This document shows, piece after piece, positions 15,697 to 23,151 of a DNA stretch of 29,185 bases; the first letter of the stretch is position 1; the number at the start of each line of letters is the position of its first letter. The translations under genes were made by a program, and so were the position numbers. Where the stretch lies: positions 1-29,185 of the forward strand of contig JOFO01000065.1 in assembly GCA_000721275.1 (NCBI GenBank). The letters run 5' to 3'. Origin of the DNA: Microtetraspora glauca (lineage in GTDB: Bacteria > Actinomycetota > Actinomycetes > Streptomycetales > Streptomycetaceae). Below the pieces are notes generated by a model, which saw nothing but the letters and a program-made list of their open reading frames with translations, was not told the origin of the DNA and did not search any database.

Positions 15697-16554
15697 ATGA
15701 GGTCCCAGTCCAGCCACCGGAAGCTCCGCGCCGCGGCGGTCGTCTGCGCCGCCGTCGCCGTCGCGGGCCCCGCGCCGGCGGCGGCCTGGGCGGCGACGGC
15801 GCCGTCCGCCCCCGCCCCGTCCGCCCCCGCCCCGTCCGCCGCCGCCCCGTCCGCCCTCGTCCCGGCCGCCGCGGCTCCGTCCCCGGACCCCTTCGACGGA
15901 CTGACCCCGGCGCGGATCGCCGACCGGGCCGTCGACGCCACCCGCTCCGCGGACTCCCTGCGCATGCGGGGCGAGATCGTCGCCGACGGACAGCGCCTCG
16001 ATGTCGACTTCTCCGTCGACGACCAGGGCTCCTGCCAGGGCCGGATCGGCGTCGACGACGGCGACGCCGAACTCCGCAGGCTCGACGGCGTCACCTACAT
16101 GAAGGGCGACGAGGAGTTCTGGCGGATCTCGACGACCTCCCAGCGCGTGCCCGAGAACCAGGTCGCCGCCCTGATCGAGCTCGTCAAGGGCCGCTGGCTC
16201 AAGATCGCCCCCGGCCAGGCCGGCAGCGCCGACCTCAGCGACGTCTGCGACCTCGACTCCCTGCTCGACGGCCTCGGCAAGGACCCCGAGGAGCGGCGCG
16301 GCCTGACCCGCGGCCCCGACCGCGAGGTCGACGGCACCCCCGTGGCGACCCTCGTGAAGAAGGACGGCGAGGAGACCACCACCGTCTCCGTCGCGCGCGA
16401 GGGCAAGCCGTACATCCGCCAGGTCGTCAGGACCGGCGGCGACGAACCCGGCCGGATGACCCTCTCCGACTACGACCGCCCGGTGAAGGTCACCGCCCCG
16501 CCGGCCGACGAGACCGTCGACCTCTCCCGCCTGGACCCGGGCACCCCGGCCTGA
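15697..16554 (+). CDS. Secreted paralogue of the LppX/LprG-like lipoprotein, lipobox lost
   Basis: This 285-residue protein is clearly paralogous to the preceding lipoprotein: DPFDGLTPARIADRAVDATR, CQGR, VTYMKGDEEFWR, KGRWLKIAPG, VCDLDSL and TLSDYDRPVKVTAPPADE all line up. It differs at the N-terminus. There is a Sec-type signal (hydrophobic stretch ending near AAAWA) but no lipobox Cys, followed by an Ala-Pro-Ser repeat linker (about 35-65) built from near-perfect 15-bp DNA repeats around 15803-15860. It should therefore be released or wall-associated rather than lipid-anchored. Start ATG 15697 has GAGGAGG about 7 nt upstream. The conserved Cys pair is kept. Function unknown; the duplication and location between adnA and adnB are the notable points. 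Confidence 0.82.
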   Translation: MRSQSSHRKLRAAAVVCAAVAVAGPAPAAAWAATAPSAPAPSAPAPSAAAPSALVPAAAAPSPDPFDGLTPARIADRAVDATRSADSLRMRGEIVADGQRLDVDFSVDDQGSCQGRIGVDDGDAELRRLDGVTYMKGDEEFWRISTTSQRVPENQVAALIELVKGRWLKIAPGQAGSADLSDVCDLDSLLDGLGKDPEERRGLTRGPDREVDGTPVATLVKKDGEETTTVSVAREGKPYIRQVVRTGGDEPGRMTLSDYDRPVKVTAPPADETVDLSRLDPGTPA

Positions 16555-16581
16555 CCGGCGGCACACCGGCCCACCGGCGCC

Positions 16582-16689
16582 GCCGGGGCGCCGGACTTCG
16601 CCGGGATACGCCCGCACGCGGGCGCCCGGCGACCCGCCACGAGCCCGCCGGGGCGGCCGGGGCGCCGGACTCCGCCGCGATCCGCCCGC
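16582..16689. repeat. 34-bp imperfect direct repeat, 74-bp period
   Basis: In the gap before adnB, 16582-16615 and 16656-16689 match at 31 of 34 positions (core GCCGGGGCGCCGGACT). It looks like a local tandem duplication of non-coding DNA. A regulatory role is possible but not shown. Confidence 0.6.
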
Positions 16690-16745
16690 CGGCCGTGAAC
16701 CCGCAGGTCGGAGGCGTACGGGACGGGGATGTCCGAGCGCCCCGT

Positions 16746-16751
16746 TAGCCT
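16746..16751 (+). promoter_or_regulatory. -10 box (TAGCCT) placed for leaderless adnB
   Basis: TAGCCT fits TANNNT and is followed by exactly 7 nt and then GTG at 16759, the standard geometry for a leaderless actinobacterial transcript. It supports 16759 over the ATG at 16729 as the adnB start and suggests adnB is transcribed separately from the upstream genes. No clear -35. Confidence 0.55.
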
Positions 16752-16758
16752 CTTCAGG

Positions 16759-19700
16759 GTGACCGCGCACCTCACCGACCCCGAGCAGCTCAAGGAGCTG
16801 CTCGGCATCCCCTTCACCCCGGAGCAGACGGCCTGCATCACCGCGCCGCCCGCCCCGCAGGTCATCGTGGCCGGAGCCGGCTCCGGCAAGACCACGGTGA
16901 TGGCGGCCCGGGTCGTGTGGCTGGTCGGCACCGGACAGGTCGCCCCCGAGCAGGTCCTCGGCCTCACCTTCACCAACAAGGCCGCCGGCGAACTCGCCGA
17001 ACGCGTCCGCACCGCCCTCGTCCGCGCCGGCGTCACCGACCCCGACCCCGTCGACCCGGACGACCCCCCGGGCGAACCCCGCATCTCCACCTACCACGCC
17101 TTCGCCGGACAGCTCCTCACCGACCACGGCCTGCGCATCGGCCTCGAACCGACCTCCCGGCTCCTCGCCGACGCCACCCGCTTCCAGCTCGCCGCGCGCG
17201 TGCTGCGCGAGGCCCCCGGCCCGTACCCGGCGCTCACCAAGTCCTTCCCGACCCTCGTCGAGAACCTGCTCGCGCTCGACGCCGAACTGGCCGAGCACCT
17301 CGTCGAGCCCGCCGACCTCCTCGCGTACGACGCCGGGCTGCTCACCGCCCTCGCGGACGCCCCGCTCACCAACGACGACCTGCGCAAGCTCCCCGAGACG
17401 GCCACCGCCCGCCGCGAGCTCACCGGACTCGTCACCCGCTACCGCGCCGCCAAGCGCGCCCGCGACCTCCTCGACTTCGGCGACCAGATCGCCCTCTCCG
17501 CGCGGCTCGCCACCACCCGCCCCGAGGTCGGCGGACTCCTCCGCGACGAGTTCCGGGTCGTCCTCCTCGACGAGTACCAGGACACCTCCGTCGCCCAGCG
17601 GCTCCTCCTCTCCGGCCTCTTCGGCCAGGGCACCGGACACCCCGTCACCGCCGTCGGCGACCCCTGCCAGGCCATCTACGGCTGGCGCGGCGCCTCCGTC
17701 GCGAACCTCGACGACTTCCCCGAGCACTTCCCGCACGCCGACGGCACCCCCGCGACCCGCTTCTCCCTCTCCGAGAACCGGCGCAGCGGCGGCCGGCTCC
17801 TCGACCTCGCCAACGGACTCGCCGCCCCGCTGCGCGCGATGCACGCGGGCGTGGAGGCGCTGCGCCCCGCGCCCGGCGCCGAGACCGACGGCACCGTCCG
17901 GATCGCCCTCCTGCCCACCCAGGCCGAGGAGATCGACTGGCTCGCCGACTCCCTCGCCCACCTCGTCCGCACCGGCCGCGAACCGGGCTCCATGGCCGTC
18001 CTGTGCCGCACCGCCGGCGACTTCCCGGCCCTCCAGGCCGCCCTCGTCGCCCGCGGCGTCCCCGTCGAGGTCGTCGGCCTCTCCGGCCTGCTCCACCTCC
18101 CCGAGGTCGCCGACCTCGTCGCCGTCTGCGAAGTCCTCCAGGACCCCGGCGCCAACGCCCATCTGGTCCGGCTCCTCACCGGCCCCCGCTGGCGCATCGG
18201 CCCCCGCGACCTCGCCCTCCTCGGCCGCCGCGCCCGCCTGCTCGTCCACCGCGGCCCCGCCGGCACCGACGCCGACCCCGGGCAGCGGCTCGCCGCCGCC
18301 GTCGAGGGCGTCGACCCCGCCGAGGTGATCTCCCTCGCCGACGCCCTCGACACCTTCCTCGACTCCGCCGGCCACCCCGACGACGGGCTGCCCTTCTCCG
18401 CCGAGGCCCGGGTCCGCTTCGCCCGCCTCGCCGCCGAGCTGCGCTCGCTGCGCGCCTCCCTCGCCGACCCCCTGATGGACGTCCTCCACCGGATCCTCGC
18501 CGTCACCGGCCTGGAAGTCGAGCTGTCGGCGTCCCCGCAGGCCCTCGCCGCCCGCCGCCGCGAGACCCTCGGCACCTTCCTTGACGTCGCCGCCGGCTTC
18601 GCCTCCCTCGACGGCGAGGCGAGCCTCCTCGCCTTCCTCGGCTTCCTGCGCACCGCCGTCCAGTTCGAGAAGGGCCTCGACAACGCGCTCCCCGGCGGCG
18701 AGAACACCGTCAAGGTGCTCACCGCGCACAAGTCGAAGGGCCTGGAGTGGGACGTCGTCGCCGTCCCCGGCCTGGTCGCCGGCCAGTTCCCGTCCGCCCG
18801 CGCGCGCGAGTCCTGGACCTCCCAGCCCCAGGTCCTCCCGCACGCCCTGCGCGGCGACGCGGCCACCCTCCCGGACCTCGGCGCCTGGGACGCCGCCGCC
18901 ATGAAGTCCTTCAAGGCCGCCATGGCCGACCACCAGCGCACCGAGGAGCTCCGCCTCGGCTACGTCACCTTCACCCGCCCCCGCAGCCTGCTCCTCGCCT
19001 CCGCCCACTGGTGGGGCCCGGCGCAGAAGAAGCCCCGCGGCCCCTCGGACTTCCTGCGGGCCCTGTACGACCACTGCGAGCGGGGCCACGGCGACGTCGA
19101 GGCGTGGGCGGAGGCCCCGGAGAAGGGCGCCGAGAACCCGCTGCTCGCCGAGACCGGCCAGGACCTCCCCTGGCCGCTGCCGCTGGACGAGGACGCGCTG
19201 GCCCGGCGCAGGCGGGCGGCGGACGCCGTCCGCGCCAAGCTCTGGGCGCGCGCCGCCCAGGAGCCCCAGGACCCGGAGCAGCGCCAGGCCCCCGTGCCCC
19301 AGGACCCGGAGCCCGACGACGGCCTCTGGCTGCCCGGCGACCCGGCCGCCGCCCCCGCGCCGCAGCCGCCGCGGGACGGCACCGTCCCGCACCCCCGGGA
19401 GGCCGAGCTGACCCCCGAGGAGCGCCGCACCCTCGCCTCCTGGGACCGGGACCTCGCCGCCCTCACCGCCGAGCTGCACCGCTCCCGCGCCACCACCCGG
19501 GACGTCGTCCTCCCCGCGTACCTCTCCGCGTCCCAGGTGCTCCGCCTCGCCGAGGACCCCGACGGCTTCGCGCGCGAGCTGGCCCGCCCCATGCCGAAGC
19601 CGCCGCAGCCCGCGGCCCGCCGCGGCACCCGCTTCCACGCGTGGGTGGAGTCCCGCTTCGACGAGCTGCCGCTGCCGTTCCTCGCCCCGGACGAGCTCCC

Positions 19701-20121
19701 CGGCGGCGAGGACTTCGCGGGCGAGCCGGAGATCGTCGACGAGCGCGACCTGGAGGTCCTCAAGGAGGCGTTCGCCCGCACGCCGTACGCCCGGCGCACC
19801 CCGTACCGCGTGGAGGTCCCCGTCCACCTCACCCTCGCGGGCCGGGTGGTCCGCGGCCGGATCGACGCCGTCTACCGGGACCCGGACTCGGGGGCGTACG
19901 AGATCGTCGACTGGAAGACCAGCCACCACCGCACCGCCGACCCCCTCCAGCTCGCGCTGTACCGGCTCGCGTGGGCCGAGCAGCACGGCCTCGACCCCGA
20001 GGAGGTGGCCGCCTCCTTCGTCTACGTGCGGACCGGCGAGGTGGCCCGCCCGGCCCGGCTGCCCGGCCGGGCGGAGCTGGAGGCGATCCTGCTGGGCGGG
20101 GCACCCTCCGGCGCCGGATAG
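16759..20121 (+). CDS. adnB: AdnB-type UvrD-like helicase with C-terminal RecB-like nuclease
   Basis: This 1120-residue protein is the probable AdnB motor subunit. The N-terminal SF1A helicase has Walker A GAGSGKT (39-45, Lys44), GLTFTNKAAGELAERV, DEYQDTS with Asp271/Glu272, GDPCQAIYGWRG, ENRRSGGRLLDLAN and TAHKSKGLEWDVV. The C-terminal RecB-family nuclease has His960 in GTRFHAWVE, Asp1036, and Asp1051/Lys1053 in VDWKTS, followed by QLALYRLAW. Unlike AdnA it has no iron-sulfur Cys set. A charged linker rich in Pro, Glu and Gln (about 825-880) separates the parts. The GTG at 16759 is 7 nt after a TAGCCT box, suggesting a leaderless mRNA; ATG 16729 is an alternative giving ten more residues. 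The heterodimer loads on DNA ends and resects them; adnAB is reported essential in Streptomyces. Its stop codon overlaps the promoter of the next gene. Confidence 0.9.
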   Translation: MTAHLTDPEQLKELLGIPFTPEQTACITAPPAPQVIVAGAGSGKTTVMAARVVWLVGTGQVAPEQVLGLTFTNKAAGELAERVRTALVRAGVTDPDPVDPDDPPGEPRISTYHAFAGQLLTDHGLRIGLEPTSRLLADATRFQLAARVLREAPGPYPALTKSFPTLVENLLALDAELAEHLVEPADLLAYDAGLLTALADAPLTNDDLRKLPETATARRELTGLVTRYRAAKRARDLLDFGDQIALSARLATTRPEVGGLLRDEFRVVLLDEYQDTSVAQRLLLSGLFGQGTGHPVTAVGDPCQAIYGWRGASVANLDDFPEHFPHADGTPATRFSLSENRRSGGRLLDLANGLAAPLRAMHAGVEALRPAPGAETDGTVRIALLPTQAEEIDWLADSLAHLVRTGREPGSMAVLCRTAGDFPALQAALVARGVPVEVVGLSGLLHLPEVADLVAVCEVLQDPGANAHLVRLLTGPRWRIGPRDLALLGRRARLLVHRGPAGTDADPGQRLAAAVEGVDPAEVISLADALDTFLDSAGHPDDGLPFSAEARVRFARLAAELRSLRASLADPLMDVLHRILAVTGLEVELSASPQALAARRRETLGTFLDVAAGFASLDGEASLLAFLGFLRTAVQFEKGLDNALPGGENTVKVLTAHKSKGLEWDVVAVPGLVAGQFPSARARESWTSQPQVLPHALRGDAATLPDLGAWDAAAMKSFKAAMADHQRTEELRLGYVTFTRPRSLLLASAHWWGPAQKKPRGPSDFLRALYDHCERGHGDVEAWAEAPEKGAENPLLAETGQDLPWPLPLDEDALARRRRAADAVRAKLWARAAQEPQDPEQRQAPVPQDPEPDDGLWLPGDPAAAPAPQPPRDGTVPHPREAELTPEERRTLASWDRDLAALTAELHRSRATTRDVVLPAYLSASQVLRLAEDPDGFARELARPMPKPPQPAARRGTRFHAWVESRFDELPLPFLAPDELPGGEDFAGEPEIVDERDLEVLKEAFARTPYARRTPYRVEVPVHLTLAGRVVRGRIDAVYRDPDSGAYEIVDWKTSHHRTADPLQLALYRLAWAEQHGLDPEEVAASFVYVRTGEVARPARLPGRAELEAILLGGAPSGAG

Positions 20122-20124
20122 GCT
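20119..20124 (+). promoter_or_regulatory. -10 box (TAGGCT) overlapping the adnB stop, leaderless dipeptidase start
   Basis: TAGGCT includes the adnB TAG stop codon and is followed by exactly 7 nt and ATG at 20132. This favours ATG 20132 over the GTG at 20126 for the dipeptidase and predicts a transcription start at or beside the A of ATG. Confidence 0.55.
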
Positions 20125-20131
20125 CGTGAGC

Positions 20132-21550
20132 ATGAGCGAGACCCCGGACAGCGTCGTCCAGCCCGTACGCGCGTACATCGAGGCGCACCGCGCCGCCTTC
20201 CTCGGCGACCTCGCCGACTGGCTGCGCATCCCGTCCGTGTCGGCGCAGCCCGAGCGGGCCGGTGACGTGCGGCGCAGCGCCGAGTGGCTGGCCGGCGCCC
20301 TGAAGGAGACCGGCTTCCCCACGGTCGAGATCTGGGAGACCGACGGCGCCCCCGCCGTCTTCGCCGAGTGGCCGTCCGCCGACCCGGACGCGCCGGCCGT
20401 GCTGGTCTACGGCCACCACGACGTGCAGCCGGCGGCCCGCGAGGACGGCTGGCACACCGACCCCTTCGAGCCGACCGTGGTCGACGGGCGGATGTACGCG
20501 CGCGGGGCGGCCGACGACAAGGGCCAGGTGTTCTTCCACACCCTCGGGGTCCGCGCCCACCTCGCCGCCACCGGCCGCAGCACCCCCGCCGTCCACCTGA
20601 AGCTGCTGGTGGAGGGCGAGGAGGAGTCCGGCTCGCCGCACTTCCGGGCGCTCGTCGAGGAGCGGGCCGGCCGGCTCGCCGCCGACGCGGTGATCGTCTC
20701 CGACACCGGCATGTGGTCCGAGACCACCCCGACCGTCTGCACCGGCATGCGCGGGGTCGCCGACTGCGAGATCGACCTGTACGGCCCCGACCAGGACATC
20801 CACTCCGGCTCCTTCGGCGGCGCCGTGCCCAACCCGGCGACCGTCGCCGGCCGGATCGTCGCCGCCCTGCACGACGCCGGCGAGCGGGTGGCGATCCCCG
20901 GCTTCTACGACGGCGTGGCCGAGCTCACCGAGGCCGAGCGGCGGCTCGTCGCCGAGCTGCCCTTCGACGAGGCCGCGTGGCTGCGCACCGCCAAGTCCCA
21001 CGGCACCCTCGGCGAGGCCGGCCACTCCACCCTGGAGCGCGTCTGGGCCCGCCCGACCGCCGAGGTCAACGGCATCGGCGGCGGCTACCAGGGCCCCGGC
21101 GGCAAGACGATCGTCCCCGCCTCCGCCCACCTCAAGCTGTCCTTCCGGCTCGTCGCCGGGCAGGACCCGTACCGGATCGAGACGCTGGTGCGGGAGTGGC
21201 TGGCCGGGCTCGTCCCGTCCGGCATCCGGTACGAGATCGCCTTCGGCGCGCCGACCCGCCCCTGCCTCACCCCGCTCGGCCACCCGGCCCTGACGGCGGT
21301 GGCCGGGGCGATGAGTCGGGCCTTCGACGGCGCCACCGTCCGCTACACGCGCGAGGGCGGCTCGGGACCGGCCGCCGACCTCCAGGACGTCCTGGACGCG
21401 CCCGTGCTCTTCCTGGGCATCTCGGTCCCGTCCGACGGCTGGCACGCCCCGAACGAGAAGGTCGAGCTCGACCTGCTCATGAAGGGCGTCGAGACGACCG
21501 CCTACCTGTGGGGCGACCTGCCGACCGCCCTGCGGGCCGGCGAGCGCTGA
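20132..21550 (+). CDS. M20-family dipeptidase (zinc peptidase)
   Basis: This 472-residue cytoplasmic di-zinc peptidase belongs to the M20 family, close to carnosinase/PepV-like dipeptidases. YGHHDVQP carries metal ligand His95 and catalytic-region Asp97. RGAADDKG carries bridging Asp128/129. EGEEESGSP carries the general base and metal Glu (163-165). SDTGMW and the lid-domain segments follow, and a late His lies in SDGWHAPNEK. Length and motif spacing are normal for the family, so it should be active in cleaving dipeptides. The ATG at 20132 fits a leaderless transcript. It sits between adnB and nudC, where mycobacteria as I recall have a channel gene, so this position appears to be variable between lineages. 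Substrate unknown. Confidence 0.9.
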   Translation: MSETPDSVVQPVRAYIEAHRAAFLGDLADWLRIPSVSAQPERAGDVRRSAEWLAGALKETGFPTVEIWETDGAPAVFAEWPSADPDAPAVLVYGHHDVQPAAREDGWHTDPFEPTVVDGRMYARGAADDKGQVFFHTLGVRAHLAATGRSTPAVHLKLLVEGEEESGSPHFRALVEERAGRLAADAVIVSDTGMWSETTPTVCTGMRGVADCEIDLYGPDQDIHSGSFGGAVPNPATVAGRIVAALHDAGERVAIPGFYDGVAELTEAERRLVAELPFDEAAWLRTAKSHGTLGEAGHSTLERVWARPTAEVNGIGGGYQGPGGKTIVPASAHLKLSFRLVAGQDPYRIETLVREWLAGLVPSGIRYEIAFGAPTRPCLTPLGHPALTAVAGAMSRAFDGATVRYTREGGSGPAADLQDVLDAPVLFLGISVPSDGWHAPNEKVELDLLMKGVETTAYLWGDLPTALRAGER

Positions 21551-21606
21551 GCGCCGGGCCGCACGCCGCCATCACTGACACCGATCCGGGGGAGTTGGAA
21601 GCACCT

Positions 21607-22554
21607 GTGAGCACCTTGCACAACGCGTTCGCGGACCGCCCGATCTCGCTCACCGCTCCGAGCGGGATCGACCGCGCCGCCCACCACCGCCTCGACGAGG
21701 CATGGCTCGCGGCCGCCTGGAGCCATCCGAGCACCCGCGTCTTCGTGGTGTCGGGCGGCCAGGTGCTGATCGACGACCGCCCCGACGGCGGCACCGAGCT
21801 GGTCATGACCCCGGCGTTCGAGGCGCCGATGACCGAGACCCACCGCTACTTCCTCGGCACCGACGCCGACGGCGTCTCCTACTTCGCGCTCCAGAAGGAC
21901 TCGCTGCCCGGCCGCATGGACCAGTCGGCCCGCCCGGCCGGCCTGCGCGAGGCCGGCCTGCTCCTCTCCCCGCGCGACGCGGGCCTGATGACCCACGCGG
22001 TCGCCCTGGAGAACTGGCAGCGCCTCCACCGCTTCTGCTCCCGCTGCGGCGAGCGCACGGTCATCGCCGCCGCCGGGCACATCCGCCGCTGCCCGGTCTG
22101 CGGCGCCGAGCACTACCCGCGCACCGACCCGGCCGTGATCATGCTGGTCACCGACGACCAGGACCGGGCGCTGCTCGGCCGCCAGGTGCACTGGCCGGAG
22201 GGCCGCTTCTCGACGCTGGCGGGGTTCGTGGAGCCCGGCGAGTCCATCGAGCAGGCGGTGGTCCGGGAGGTCTTCGAGGAGGCCGGCGTCACCGTCGGCG
22301 AGGTCTCGTACCTGGCCAGCCAGCCGTGGCCGTTCCCGTCCAGCCTGATGCTCGGCTTCTTCGCGCGGGCGACCTCCCCGGAGATCGAGGTCGACGGCGA
22401 GGAGATCCACGAGGCGCGCTGGTTCTCCCGCGACGACCTGGAGGCCGGCTTCGCGTCGGGCGAGATCCTGCCGCCGTACGGCATCTCGATCGCCTCCCGG
22501 CTGATCGAGCACTGGTACGGCAAGCCGCTGCCGAAGCCCGGCGACGTGGTCTGA
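21607..22554 (+). CDS. nudC: NudC: NADH pyrophosphatase / RNA-deNADding Nudix hydrolase
   Basis: This 315-residue Nudix hydrolase of the NudC subfamily cleaves NAD(H) to NMN(H) and AMP and, in other bacteria, removes NAD caps from RNA. The zinc ribbon has Cys144, Cys147, Cys162 and Cys165. The Nudix box runs from 206 to 228 (GFVEPGESIEQAVVREVFEE with catalytic Glu residues) and is followed by the NudC-specific SQPWPFP motif at 238-244. N-terminal residues 1-135 form the usual variable NudC domain. The GTG at 21607 was chosen because GGAAG lies 6 nt upstream and the protein then has family length; the frame is open further upstream inside the dipeptidase gene. Gap to the dipeptidase is 56 bp. 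A strong hairpin follows the stop, shared with the convergent mycoredoxin gene. Confidence 0.93.
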   Translation: MSTLHNAFADRPISLTAPSGIDRAAHHRLDEAWLAAAWSHPSTRVFVVSGGQVLIDDRPDGGTELVMTPAFEAPMTETHRYFLGTDADGVSYFALQKDSLPGRMDQSARPAGLREAGLLLSPRDAGLMTHAVALENWQRLHRFCSRCGERTVIAAAGHIRRCPVCGAEHYPRTDPAVIMLVTDDQDRALLGRQVHWPEGRFSTLAGFVEPGESIEQAVVREVFEEAGVTVGEVSYLASQPWPFPSSLMLGFFARATSPEIEVDGEEIHEARWFSRDDLEAGFASGEILPPYGISIASRLIEHWYGKPLPKPGDVV

Positions 22555-22566
22555 GGCACCCTCTCC

Positions 22567-22597
22567 GGGGCACCCGGGGCACCCGGGGCACCCGGGC
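22567..22597. repeat. 9-bp tandem repeat (GGGGCACCC, about 3.5 copies)
   Basis: GGGGCACCC repeats at 22567-22575, 22576-22584 and 22585-22593, then a partial copy. It lies between the nudC stop and the shared terminator hairpin. It is probably a slippage-prone spacer and useful as a strain marker. Confidence 0.75.
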
Positions 22598-22600
22598 ACA

Positions 22601-22640
22601 CGCGAAGGGCCCCGTTCCGGCCGGAACGGGGCCCTTCGCG
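22601..22640. terminator. Bidirectional terminator between nudC and mycoredoxin
   Basis: A perfect 18-bp stem, CGCGAAGGGCCCCGTTCC (22601-22618) with its complement (22623-22640), encloses the loop GGCC. It lies between convergent genes, 46 bp after the nudC stop and 15 bp before the mycoredoxin stop. This is one of the strongest hairpins in the window. Confidence 0.9.
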
Positions 22641-22655
22641 CGTACCCGGGACGCC

Positions 22656-22910
22656 TCAGACGGCGAGCGCCTGCTTGACCTGCGCCAGGCTCGGGTTGGT
22701 CATGACCGACTCGGTGCCGGAGGCGGAGACGACAAGGACCGTCGGGACGGTCTGGTTGCCGCCGTTGGCCTTCTCGACGAAGGCGGCCGAGGCGGGGTCC
22801 TGCTCGATGTTGATCTCGTCGTACGCGATGCCCTCGCGGTCCATCTGGCTCTTCAGCCGGCGGCAGTAGCCGCACCACTCGGTGCTGTACATCGTCACAG
22901 TGCCCTGCAT
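22656..22910 (-). CDS. mrx1: Mycoredoxin (glutaredoxin-like, CGYC active site)
   Basis: This 84-residue thioredoxin-fold protein has the active site WCGYC (Cys13, Cys16), a cis-Pro motif TVPT at 54-57 and a C-terminal helix ending LAQVKQALAV. These match mycoredoxin-1, which reduces protein-mycothiol mixed disulfides in actinobacteria. The ATG at 22910 is preceded on the minus strand by GAGGAG with about 8-nt spacing; the frame is open further upstream, but the extra peptide is Arg/Ala low complexity. Upstream is a good match to a SigR-type promoter, which suggests induction by thiol-oxidative stress. It is divergent from uvrD2 and convergent with nudC. Assignment is by active site, length and conserved gene order. 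Confidence 0.88.
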   Translation of the reverse strand: MQGTVTMYSTEWCGYCRRLKSQMDREGIAYDEINIEQDPASAAFVEKANGGNQTVPTVLVVSASGTESVMTNPSLAQVKQALAV

Positions 22911-22952
22911 GGCCAGGCGCTCCTCATCGGTCGGGGGTCGTGCCGAAGGAAG

Positions 22953-22980
22953 AACGTACGCCACCCGGCCGCCCATTCCC
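22953..22980 (-). promoter_or_regulatory. SigR-type promoter for mycoredoxin
   Basis: On the minus strand, GGGAAT (22980-22975) is separated by 19 nt from GTT (22955-22953). This fits the SigR/SigH-type consensus GGAAT-N18/19-GTT of the thiol-oxidative-stress sigma factor. It lies about 43 nt before the start codon, leaving a short normal leader. Confidence 0.6.
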
Positions 22981-23151
22981 GCCCGCCGGGTGAGCTGCGC
23001 CGCTCCCGACGGGCGACCGGGGCGATCACGCGGCGGCGGGACCGTCGATCGGGCGGCGGTACGGGTGGCGATCATGTGACGGTACGACCGCGAGCCCCTG
23101 CCTGTGGACGACGCGCCGCACCGACCCCGGCCGACCTGGCAGCATGGCGGA

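Noticed and set aside
11265..16094. 1609-codon open frame on the minus strand across adnA
   Set aside because: It is antisense to adnA and the first lipoprotein gene. The translation is Gly/Ala/Val/Glu low complexity without motifs, a usual artefact of GC-rich codon bias.
15553..20322. 1589-codon minus-strand frame across adnB
   Set aside because: Same artefact, antisense to adnB with its intact helicase and nuclease motifs.
22882..23079. 65-codon plus-strand ORF over the mycoredoxin 5' end
   Set aside because: Antisense to mycoredoxin and its promoter, Arg-rich, no ribosome binding site.
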